This document shows positions 1-8,180 of a DNA stretch of 64,000 nt, piece by piece (the stretch's first letter is position 1; each line of letters begins with the position of its first letter). A model generated the notes under the pieces. It made no database searches and had not been told where the DNA came from. It saw only the letters and a list, made by a program, of their open reading frames with translations. Origin of the DNA: Symbiodinium natans. Taxonomy: Eukaryota; Sar; Dinophyceae; Suessiales; Symbiodiniaceae. The translations under genes were made by a program, and so were the position numbers. The stretch is taken from contig CAJNDS010002126.1 of the NCBI GenBank assembly GCA_905221605.1, positions 332,501-396,500 of the forward strand. Direction: 5' to 3'.

Positions 1-711
1 GGCAGGGGATCCCAGAAAACCCAGCTCTCGGAAATCTGGGCTTAGGGTTTCGGGTTTCGGGTTTAGGGTTTGTTTCGGAGTTTAACCCACAAAAAGCGGT
101 ATAGTTTGGGGATTTCGATGGTGTTTCGCTCTCGGGAGGGGGGATTCCACGATTGCTCTCGTCACGCTCCAACCCCCGGGTCCCACAGGAGTTTAGGGTT
201 TAGGGTTTAGGGCGTAACCTGCCCTGTGGCCGTACCCTGACTTAGATGGTGTTTCGCTCCGGGAAAGAACACTTGGGGTGTCTCGTTCTCGTGGTTTCGC
301 GTCCTGGTTTCGTGCCCTTGGTTCATTTCTGGGGTTCGTTTTCGGACTCATGTTCTGGGTTCATGACTTGGGGTTCTTGTGGCTTCGTGTCCTAGGATCG
401 TGTGTCCTGGGTTCGCGTCCTTGGTTCGTGTCCTCGGATGCGAGGACATAGCTCGTGCTTGCATTCGGCTGATAGGTGTTGAAGGAAAAAAAGGATACTG
501 TTGGCCTTGTTCTTTGAGCTTTCGAACGCCTGGAGCTTGAAATTGAGATTTGTTGAGCTTCTCAAGGGTATAAATTTAATTCCCGCGCGCGTCTCACGTT
601 CGTACCCTGATTGGGATCCCACACGATACTGCTGACAGGCGCTCAGGGATTGAGGGGTTCATTGATGGGCTCGAGTTTTGGTTTTAAGGTGCCTGAGACG
701 GGATGCTTCAG
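1..711. other. repeat-derived spacer, no firm gene
   Basis: Scattered single TTTAGGG units, then at about 280-445 a degenerate run of phrases like GTTCGTGTCCTGG. An open + frame near 508-560 could hold an exon ending at a GTATAA donor, but no acceptor is convincing. The minus-strand frames here are antisense to the exon at 712. Confidence 0.4.
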
Positions 712-812
712 AGGTATGAGTTTTTGAAGATCGCCGCGGCTTTGGAATCTCTACGTGGCCGAGCGTTTGCTCGTTCCGAGCATCCGGCTGTTGAGCGATG
801 GCTCCTCTTGGG
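712..812 (+). CDS. exon island: helical, unidentified protein
   Basis: Follows a CAG acceptor and ends at a canonical donor GG|GTGAGC. The frame starts RYEFLKIAAALESLRGR and continues to ERWLLLG, an amphipathic helical composition with no repeat-derived residues. Family unknown. It is probably the first visible exon of the gene whose pieces continue to 7.57 kb, but links between the islands are inferred. Confidence 0.5.
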
Positions 813-1143
813 GTGAGCATGGGAATTCTCGAGAGTTCGCGTCTTCCCAACCGTAAACCTCGGAATCCTACTGTTGCCTGTGAGGTCTGGGATTGCTGGC
901 CTTTTGGGTTTTGAGGTTGCAAGCTTTAGGTACCCTCTCCAAACCCCAACACCCATACCCGAAATCCTAAACCTCAGTCGGAATCTCAGGCATGAACCGC
1001 ATCCTCAGCCCGACCCTGACCCGAAGCTCAGTCAGAAGATCCTCAACCCAATGAGTCGGAACCCGCATCCCTAAACCCTAAACCCGACACCCTAAACCAT
1101 AAACCCAAAACCCTAAACCCTAAACCCCAAACCCTAAACCCAG

Positions 1144-1199
1144 GGACACCAGCTCCTTGTGGGACAATGTCCAGCGCCTTGGCATCAACACAACCCAAA
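1144..1199 (+). CDS. exon island
   Basis: After an AG acceptor that closes a CCCTAAA array, the frame reads DTSSLWDNVQRLGINTTQ and meets a possible GC donor (A|GCACTT). Short and unidentified. Confidence 0.35.
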
Positions 1200-1223
1200 G
1201 CACTTAACCTCAGTAGTAGAGTA

Positions 1224-1340
1224 GGTAACCTTTAACCTTTTTTGGGTATTCTAATCCCAATACAATCCCAAAGGGTAGTAGTAAAATTGGTAACCTTTAA
1301 CCTTTTTTGGGTATTCTAATCCCAATAGAATCCCAAAGGT
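1224..1340. repeat. tandem duplication, 65-bp period
   Basis: Two near-identical AT-rich copies beginning GGTAACCTTTAACC at 1224 and 1289. They differ from the surrounding heptamer DNA. Confidence 0.8.
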
Positions 1341-1423
1341 TAACCTTCAATTCCCCCAGGTTACTGGACAACTAAGCAACTGGCCGACATGAACTTGAGC
1401 CCCAAGCCCTTAATCCTAAACTT

Positions 1424-1562
1424 ATTCCATTGTCAACTGTGTGTGTAAAAACCACCCCCCCCCCCCCCAAAAAAAAAAAAAGACAAGATTCTTCCGTACA
1501 CGGGTAATATCGGGATGATTCTCTTTTATTTTGTTTGGGTTCTTATAAGGAAACAGCAGTAA
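1424..1562. mobile_element. MITE-like fragment with poly-C/poly-A core
   Basis: Contains a C-run then an A-run (about 1457-1491) and a right end GGGTTCTTATAAGG...CAGCAGTAA resembling the right end of the 27641-27795 element. The left inverted end is not clear, so boundaries are approximate. Confidence 0.35.
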
Positions 1563-1759
1563 CCCCCAAACCCCAAACCCCAAGCCGCGAATCCAGGCCT
1601 TCATCCCCAAGCCCCCCAACAGTGTAAACCCCCGAGCCCTAAACTGTCGCGAGGGTGTGGGTTATGGTTTGGGGTTTGGGGTTTGGGGTTTAGGGTTCAG
1701 GGTTCAGGGTTTAGGGTTTAGGGTTTAGGGTTTAGGGTTTAGGGTTGAGGGAGCTCCAG

Positions 1760-1857
1760 GAAAGACCAGCATGCTGCGCTGTCATACCTACTGAGCGACG
1801 CGAACAAGGCCGGGTCCGTGCTGGCCAGAACACTTAGTTCATTGCATGGCCGGAGGG
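1760..1857 (+). CDS. exon island: helical segment
   Basis: Acceptor CCAG|G, frame KDQHAALSYLLSDANKAG followed by a further helical segment ending SSLHGRRG, donor GG|GTTTCA. Protein-like composition and clean boundaries make it one of the better islands of this locus. Function unknown. Confidence 0.5.
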
Positions 1858-2159
1858 GTTTCAGGGGTATCCATTCACTTGTCAGGGGGGTTTAAGGGTT
1901 TCATCTGAATCTGAGTTTCCTCGACAGAAGACTCCTATTCTAAGCACCTCTATCTACTGCACCTAATCCCTACACCTACCCAAGCGTGTAAGGGAGGTGT
2001 TTGGGTTTAGGGACTTTATTCCCCTTCTCCAAGCCTGTGAAGCCTGGACTTTAGGGTTTAGGGTTTAGGCTTTAGGGTTTCGGAATTCTGTTTTTTTGTC
2101 AAAGCTATTTGTATGGCTACTTGGCTTATCAACGCCTTGCTTAGGGGTGTACTGCCCCT

Positions 2160-2352
2160 AAAACCCTAAACCCTGGACCCTAAACCGTAAACCCTAAACC
2201 CTAAACCCTAAACCCTAAACCCTAAACCCTAAACCCTAAACCCTAAACCCTAAACCCTAAACCCTAAACCCGAAACCCGAAACCCGAAACCCTAAACCCT
2301 AAACCCTAAACCCTAAACCCTAAACCCGAAACCCGAAACCCTGAACCCGAAA
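2160..2352. repeat. CCCTAAA array
   Basis: About 25 heptamer units with CCCGAAA variants towards the end. Together with the opposite-orientation array at 2465-2565 it flanks a single exon-like island. Confidence 0.95.
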
Positions 2353-2379
2353 CAACCGCACAAGTCCCTCTGACCGCAG

Positions 2380-2464
2380 CGAAGCTGCCGGCCCACAGGC
2401 AGACTCCACGGCGCGAGGGCTGAAGATCTTCGGGGCCCTGACGCTCGCAAGAAAGCACCGAAGG
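2380..2464 (+). CDS. exon island between opposed arrays
   Basis: Acceptor CGCAG|C. The frame EAAGPQADSTARGLKIFG then ALTLARKHRR runs into GGGTTTAG. A second frame is also open, so the reading is tentative. Confidence 0.35.
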
Positions 2465-2565
2465 GGGTTTAGGGTTTAGGGTTTAGGGTTTAGGGTTTAG
2501 GGTTTAGGGTTTGAGGTTTGGGTTTAGGGTTCAGGGTTTAGGGTTTAGGGTTTGGGGTTGAGGTT
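2465..2565. repeat. TTTAGGG array
   Basis: About 13 units in the orientation opposite to the array at 2160-2352. Confidence 0.9.
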
Positions 2566-2861
2566 GCCCCTAACCCCGAAACCCTAGACCCAAACCCTAG
2601 CCACCGAACCCTATAAACCCCATGCCCTGTAAACCCCAAACCTTTGAGCGGCCCAAGCCCGAAACCTCGACGCCCTAAATTAAGACCCTAAACCCTAAGC
2701 CATGAATCCCGAAAAAACTCAAGCCCAACGAGTGGGGACCCGGGACTCGACACCCCTATTCCGGTCTAGGGTTTTAGGTCTAGGGTTTTTGAGGGTGTAG
2801 GGTTTAGGGGCCGTTTAGGGGCCTCAAGCCCCTTCGCCGCTTAACTCATTGGTGTCGCCAG

Positions 2862-2924
2862 CGAGGGGATTTGGGAATTGCTAAGGCGGCCGACGACGAC
2901 TCAGCCTGAGCCACAGAATTTCTG
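2862..2924 (+). CDS. exon island
   Basis: Acceptor CCAG|C and a donor supplied by the heptamer (TG|GTTTAG). Frame EGIWELLRRPTTTQPEPQNF. Unidentified. Confidence 0.45.
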
Positions 2925-3108
2925 GTTTAGGTTTTATAGGGTTTAGGGTTTAGGGTTTTGGGTACCTAGTTCCCTCATTCCCTACAAAGAACGAGTAAGG
3001 AAAGGGGCCACAGAATTGGCCACGGCCATCTAGGGTTCAGGGTAATCGGGAAGGCTGTGAGGAGTATTGCTCCATTGCTGCAATGTATGTTGTTGTGGGT
3101 TTCGGGTT

Positions 3109-3215
3109 TACCCTAAACCCTAAACCCTAAACCCTAAACCCTAAACCCTAAACCCTAAACCCTAAACCCTAAACCCTAAACCCTAAACCCTAAACCCTAA
3201 ACCCTAAACCCTAAA
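3109..3215. repeat. CCCTAAA array
   Basis: About 15 perfect tandem heptamers. Confidence 0.95.
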
Positions 3216-3295
3216 CTGCCGAGAGCGCCGCTGTCCATATGCATGGGCGCTCGAGGCTTCGACCGAGGTCCCCGACCGAGCGTCTCCACAGAACG
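3216..3295 (+). CDS. exon island
   Basis: Lies between a CCCTAAA array and a canonical donor CG|GTGAGG. The frame ends MGARGFDRGPRPSVSTER. The start is uncertain. Confidence 0.35.
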
Positions 3296-3400
3296 GTGAG
3301 GGAGGGTAAAGCCTCCCGGTAGACGAGACGGCAGTGACTGGCTACGCCTCAGACCTAGGGCGTCAGCCCTAATATAATTAGGACCCCAAACCTACGACCA

Positions 3401-4760
3401 TTGATGTCTTTTAGTGTTTTTTACGGGGGTCAGGGGGGTACCCCCCGGGGGGGTCTGGGGCCCGGGCTGGCAGATTCCGGGGACCCCCCCTGCCGGGGGC
3501 GGTCCAGGGGGGCTCCTGCAGCGATTTTGCGTTGTTTTTGGGTGCCTTTCGACACTTTCTTCTGGGCTGGGACCCCCCTGGGACCCCCCTGGGACCCCCC
3601 TGGGACCCCCCGGACCCCCCTGGGACCCCCCTGGGACCCCCCTGGGACCCCCCTGGGACCCTCCTGGGACCCCCCTGGACCGCCTGGGACCTGGGACCCC
3701 CCTGGACCTTTGTTACCTCAAACAGACGGGCCTTTCTGGACCCCCCCCCCCCCACCCCCTTGGGACCCCCCTCAGACCCCCTGACACCCCCTCCCAAGAA
3801 TTCGCTCGGTTTTGGTCAAAAATCCAGAAAACGAGAGACCACCCAGAGCCGTCGATTTCAGTACTAAAAAATCGCATTTTTAACTGGGACCCGGGCCGAT
3901 CCTGGGGTCCCCCTCATTTGGGGTGTTTTTGGAGGCAAACTTTCCCTTTCAAGGGGGGGTCGGAGTTTGAGGCTAGGGGGGTCTCAGAAGACTATTTTGC
4001 CTTTAAAATTGAAAAACACAACCCCCCCTTGACCAAAACTAGGCTGTGAAAAGGTCGCGGGGGCGGCCCTCCATCAGAATTGAGGGTTACAAACTCTGAA
4101 ATATCCTGAAAAACATTGAAAAACCTTAAAAAAACACTGAAAAATTCTGAAAAACCTTGAAGAACCTTGAAAAACTTGAAATCCCGAAGCCGGTGAAGGC
4201 TCGGTTTTGGTCAAAAATCCAGAAAACGAGAGACCACCCAGAGCCGTCGATTTCAGTACTAAAAAATCGCATTTTTAACTGGGGCCCGGGCCGATCCTGG
4301 GGTCCCCCTCATTTGGGGTGTTTTTGGAGGCAAACTTTCCCTCTCAAGGGGGGGCCGGAGGGCGCAGTTTTGGATTTATGAGGCCTCCCCACCCGCCAGG
4401 CTAGGGTTCCGGCCTCCCAGAGGGGCTTCCTGGGGCCTGAGCTGACAGGGTCTCATTTGCCCAGACGCGTAAGAAAATGTGGGTTTTTTAGTATTGCAAA
4501 TCGACGGTTTTCCATTTCAAAAAGCAGGGCCGGCCGAGGCCCTGCTACTCCCGACCGTTTTTGCTGCCCTTTCAAGCCCGAAAATGTGGGTTCTTGGTAT
4601 TGCAATTGATGGTTTTGGGCACCTTCCATTTTACTCCGTGAAAGCTCCAAGAAGCCTACGAGTCACTGACAGGCTCCATGAAGCTCGGGAGACCCCGCCC
4701 TGCTCTTTCTCTGTAAAAAGCAAGAAAGCCCCCCTTGAGGGGGGTTTGGGGGGTGAACCC
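3401..4760. repeat. GC-rich repeat block (minisatellite plus 162-bp direct repeat)
   Basis: At 3570-3690 an 11-bp unit GGGACCCCCCT is repeated about ten times. A segment at 3804-3965 recurs almost identically at 4199-4360 (395-bp offset). A diverged copy in inverse orientation lies near 4475-4515 (it reads TTTTTTAGTATTGCAAATCG, like the reverse complement of the direct copies) and is itself followed by a second diverged copy near 4580. Degenerate CCTTGAAAAA runs occupy 4095-4190. Long Pro/Gly-rich frames here are low-complexity and not credible proteins. Confidence 0.75.
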
Positions 4761-4859
4761 TAAACCCTAAATGAGAATAGTTTGGGTGGTTGGGGTGGGA
4801 CTACATGCTAACGCAAGCGAGCGGCCCGGGTGCTTTTAGCACCAGCGAGCTTCCCTTCT

Positions 4860-5342
4860 ATACCCTAAACCCTAAACCCTAAACCCTAAACCCTAAACCC
4901 TAAACCCTAAACCCTAAACCCTAAACCCTAAACCCTAAACCCTAAACCCTAAACCCTAAACCCTAAACCCTAAACCCTAAACCCTAAACCATCAACCCTA
5001 AACCCTAAACCCTAAACCCTAAACCCTAAACCCTAAACCCTAAACCCTAAACCCTAAACCCTAAACCCTAAACCCTAAACCCTAAACCCTAAACCCTAAA
5101 CCCTAAACCCAAACCCTAAACCCTAAACCCTGAACCCTAAACCCTGAACCCTGAACCCTGAACCCTAAACCCTAAACCCTAAACCCTAAACCCTAAACCC
5201 TAAACCCTAACCCTAAACCCTAAACCCGAAACCCCTAAACCCTAAACCCTAAACCCCTAAACCCTAAACCCTAAACCCTAAACCCTAAACCCTAAACCCT
5301 AAACCCTAAACCCTAAACCCTAAACCCTAAACCCTAAACCCT
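4860..5342. repeat. largest CCCTAAA array in the window
   Basis: About 68 heptamers over 480 bp, mostly perfect, with CCCTGAA and CCCCTAAA variants clustered in the middle third. It is interstitial: unique sequence follows on both sides. Confidence 0.97.
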
Positions 5343-5394
5343 GTATGTGGCTCCTGTGCATCCTATCAACTCTAGGGTTCAGGGTTTAGGGCAG

Positions 5395-5447
5395 ATAGGC
5401 TGATGAAGTCGGTTCGTCGAATGCGTGAGAAGATGAACGGCAAGTGG
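5395..5447 (+). CDS. exon island: basic helix
   Basis: Acceptor GCAG|AT, donor TGG|GTTTAG from the heptamer. Frame RLMKSVRRMREKMNGKW. The basic amphipathic helix contrasts with the acidic islands downstream. Confidence 0.45.
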
Positions 5448-5636
5448 GTTTAGAGTTCAGAGTTCGGGGTTTCGGGTTTAGGGTTTAGGGATGAGGGTTG
5501 AGGGTAAGCCCTATGAATCCCCGACCCCATCAGTCCGAAACCCGAGGCCCTAAGACACGAGCAATCTGAACAACGACCCCTGCGGCGCCCCCAAGTGAGC
5601 CCTCATTCCTCGAACCTCACGAGCATTGACTTTAAG

Positions 5637-5800
5637 GCTAGGGTTTTAGGGTTTTAGGGTTTTTTAGGGTTTCTTTAGGGTTTTAAGGGTCTTTTTAGGG
5701 TTTCTTAGGGTTTTTTTAGGTTTTTTAAGCGGTTTTTTCGGGTTTTTGTTAGGGTTTTTTAGGGTTTAATTAGGGTTTAAGGCTTTTAGGGCTTTAGGGT
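5637..5800. repeat. degenerate TTTTAGGG repeats
   Basis: Loosely periodic TTTTAGGG with variable T-runs, ending at TTTTAG|GA, the acceptor of the next exon. It resembles a long polypyrimidine tract built from decayed heptamers. Confidence 0.8.
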
Positions 5801-5807
5801 TTTAGGA

Positions 5808-5933
5808 ATGAGCCGAGAGTTTCCCAGGCCCAGGCTGCCCTTTGAACTGGAAGACAGCGAAGGCGAGGAGGACAGCGAGGAAGACGAGGCCGAGGATGAG
5901 GAGGAGTCCGAGGACCGTGGTGTTTCCGAGTAG
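5808..5933 (+). CDS. acidic exon/ORF (41 aa)
   Basis: The ATG frame begins MSREFPRPRLPFELEDSEGE and is then almost entirely Glu/Asp/Ser to a TAG formed at the start of the next TTTAGGG array. An acceptor TTTTAG|GA lies just upstream, so it may be an internal or last exon. Acidic tails of this type are common in chromatin or nucleolar proteins, but nothing identifies it. Confidence 0.45.
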   Translation: MSREFPRPRLPFELEDSEGEEDSEEDEAEDEEESEDRGVSE

Positions 5934-6113
5934 GGTTTAGGGTTTAGGGTTTAGGGTTTAGGGTTTAGGGTTTAGTGTTTAGGGTTTAGGGTTTAGGGTT
6001 TAGGGTTTAGGGTTTAGGGTTTAGGGTTTAGGGTTTAGGGTTTAGGGTTTAGCGTTTAGGGTTTAGGGTTTAGGGTTTCGGGTTCAGGGTTTCGGGTTTC
6101 GGGTTCAGGGTTT
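5931..6113. repeat. TTTAGGG array
   Basis: About 25 units, with CGGGTTT variants at the right end. Confidence 0.95.
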
Positions 6114-6558
6114 AGTGCCTCGCGGTGAGTTTTCAACATTATGGTTCCGTTTTGGGTATCCTAGAAATATCAGGGGCCGGCTGATAAGAGTAGCCCCAAA
6201 AGAGACCATATTTTAGAGAACCGACCACATGTTTGTTGGAAGGTGGAAGGAAGTCGAATGCCAGTTCTGAAGACCACCCACCCACCCCGCCCCCCTTCCT
6301 AAACCCTAAGCCCTAATTAGGACACTGGAGGTTGGTGCGGCCGGATTTCTCGCTCCATTCTGGGCGCACCCTCCCCTGCATGGGGAGAAGTAATCCCGAA
6401 ACCCCAAGCCCTAACGAGGCTCTTCAGGTAAGGGTCGAAGACGTTTTGTGATGTCTTGGCCTGTCTTGGTTGGTGGCAAGCTTCTTCCCGAGCTTTGGAG
6501 GAATGCATTAGTCTTTAGGTGTACCAACTGTGGGTGTTGAATCAGGCCTTGCGGACCC

Positions 6559-6677
6559 ATACCCTAAACCCTAAACCCTAAACCCTAAACCCTAAACCCT
6601 AAACCCTAAACCCTAAACCCTAAACCCTAAACCCTAAACCCTAAACCCTAAACCCTAAACCCTAAACCCTAAACCCG
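6559..6677. repeat. CCCTAAA array
   Basis: About 17 near-perfect units. It forms an inverted pair with the array at 6800-6908. Confidence 0.95.
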
Positions 6678-6684
6678 AAACCAG

Positions 6685-6803
6685 GCGTGCAGTTCGTTGT
6701 GCGAGGAGGAAGAGGACGAAGATGAGGAGATGAGGGCGAAGAAGGAGAGGGCGGCCGAAAGCGAGGCGATGTGGCATCCTGAAACCCTCCACTCCAATCT
6801 AGG
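6685..6803 (+). CDS. acidic/charged exon flanked by inverted arrays
   Basis: Acceptor CCAG|G after a CCCTAAA array. The frame ACSSLCEEEEDEDEEMR continues through a Lys/Glu helix to a heptamer donor GG|GTTTAG at the TTTAGGG array. Composition resembles the acidic island at 5808. Confidence 0.5.
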
Positions 6804-6908
6804 GTTTAGGCTTAGGGTTTAGGGTTTAGGGTTTAGGGTTTAGGGTTTAGGGTTTAGGGTTTAGGGTTTAGGGTTTAGGGTTTAGAGTTTAGAGTTTAGG
6901 GTTTAGGG
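6800..6908. repeat. TTTAGGG array
   Basis: About 15 units, inverted relative to 6559-6677. Confidence 0.93.
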
Positions 6909-6921
6909 TTAGCCCTGTCAG

Positions 6922-6996
6922 ACGTGAAGAGTTTTCAAGCGGTTGATGGGATGGATTGCCGAGTAGCCGACTTGAGCAAAGTTTTGAGGAGGGCAG
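6922..6996 (+). CDS. exon island
   Basis: Acceptor GTCAG|AC, donor CAG|GTTCTG. The frame VKSFQAVDGMDCRVADLSKV ends VLRRA. Good codon texture and clean splice sites; family unknown. Confidence 0.5.
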
Positions 6997-7105
6997 GTTC
7001 TGGAAGGGCTTCGGGTCTAGGGTTTAGGAAAGTCCGGGCCTGCACCTGTGCAGAAGCCTCGGTGGCTTGTTTTGTAGGTGATGGAGGGAAGGTTTAGGGG
7101 GATAA

Positions 7106-7180
7106 GGGGGTTTAGGGTTTAGGGTTTAGGGTTTAGGGTTTAGGGTTTAGGGTTTAGGGTTTAGGGTTTAGGGTTTAGGG
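7106..7180. repeat. TTTAGGG array
   Basis: About 10 perfect units. Confidence 0.93.
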
Positions 7181-7347
7181 GGGATTAGGGTTCAGGGTTT
7201 TAGGTTGTAGGTCCCGGAGATCTTCATCTTTTCCCTCATCGGGTTAAAGATGATCTTAATCCCAAAACTCTGCAAGCCAGGGGGTCTCAGAGGAGGCCCT
7301 TGTGGTTGAGGGTCCGCCTCTGTTTGGGGTGAAGGCTTCTTTCTGAG

Positions 7348-7569
7348 GTTCTCGAGGCTGTCAAGGCATACCAAAAATGGCTCTTTTGTTGGTCGTCCAG
7401 CAATTTGTTCTGCACTGGGGAGGCCCTCTCAAGCGACGCCAGTTCAAACACTTTTTGGAGCTCCCAAAAAGAGCTACCAAAAATTTTTTTTGCCAAAAGG
7501 TGTCTTAAGACCTTTGGACAGAAAACCCAAAACTTTGAGAGGGTGTCGTATCTCAGCACCAAAGTGTAG
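7348..7569 (+). CDS. probable last exon, about 73 codons
   Basis: After CTGAG|G the + frame stays open to TAG at 7567-7569. It begins VLEAVKAYQKWLFCW and ends QKTQNFERVSYLSTKV. It lacks an ATG, and the antisense ORFs at 7192-7374 and 7287-7562 are its shadows. The sequence is free of heptamers and lysine/phenylalanine-rich. It may close the gene assembled from the islands at 0.7-7 kb. No domain recognised. Confidence 0.5.
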   Translation, partial: VLEAVKAYQKWLFCWSSSNLFCTGEALSSDASSNTFWSSQKELPKIFFAKRCLKTFGQKTQNFERVSYLSTKV

Positions 7570-7863
7570 ATCGAGGGAAAGGGTGTCTCAGGGATCTTCC
7601 TAAGGGTTTCAGGGTTCCGGGTTTAGGGTTTCGGGGCTTTCGGGCTCCTATTTGGCTCAGCCCTATACGGTTGTGAATCCCCGAAGTCCTCCCGAGGACG
7701 CGGACCCGGACCCAGGGAGCATGTTCGGGTGAGAGTGAGACGCTGCCGGCTTAGGGCGCGAAGCGCGAAAGGGTGAGAGCAAAGAGGGGCACTGATTCTC
7801 TGCTGCGCCTGTCTTCCAACTTGTGGCGTTCCTTCTTAGTTCCTGAGATTCGAACCCGAAGCC

Positions 7864-7967
7864 CGAAAGCCTAAACCCAACCCGAAACCCTAAACCCTAA
7901 ACCCTAAACCCCACAACCCCGCAACCCCGCAACCCCGCAACCCCGCAACCCCACAACCCCACAAGCC
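7864..7967. repeat. CCCTAAA passing into CCCCGCAA octamers
   Basis: A few heptamers followed by about six CCCCGCAA/CCCCACAA octamers, a locally amplified variant. Confidence 0.85.
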
Positions 7968-8180
7968 TTATCGCTCCTCGAGAATGGGACGTAGGGTACA
8001 GGGCAGGGTTTCGGGTTTCGGGTTTAGGGCTTAGGGTTGAGGGTTTGCTTTAGGGACTGTAGGGCCCACAGTGCCCCCTTCAGATAGATATGGGCTCTGA
8101 GTTCACTTATTCCTCGTTACTGTGCCGATTATTTTCGGGTCTGAAAATGAGATGCTGAGATCCAGTGCATTGTCTCGCAG

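Noticed and set aside
3401-4049. Proline/glycine-rich ORFs of 111-211 codons on both strands
   Set aside because: They are translations of an 11-bp GGGACCCCCCT minisatellite and the 162-bp repeats; no splice or domain support.
4860-5342. A true chromosome end (telomere)
   Set aside because: Unique sequence and exons lie on both sides, and arrays of both orientations occur throughout the window; these are interstitial.
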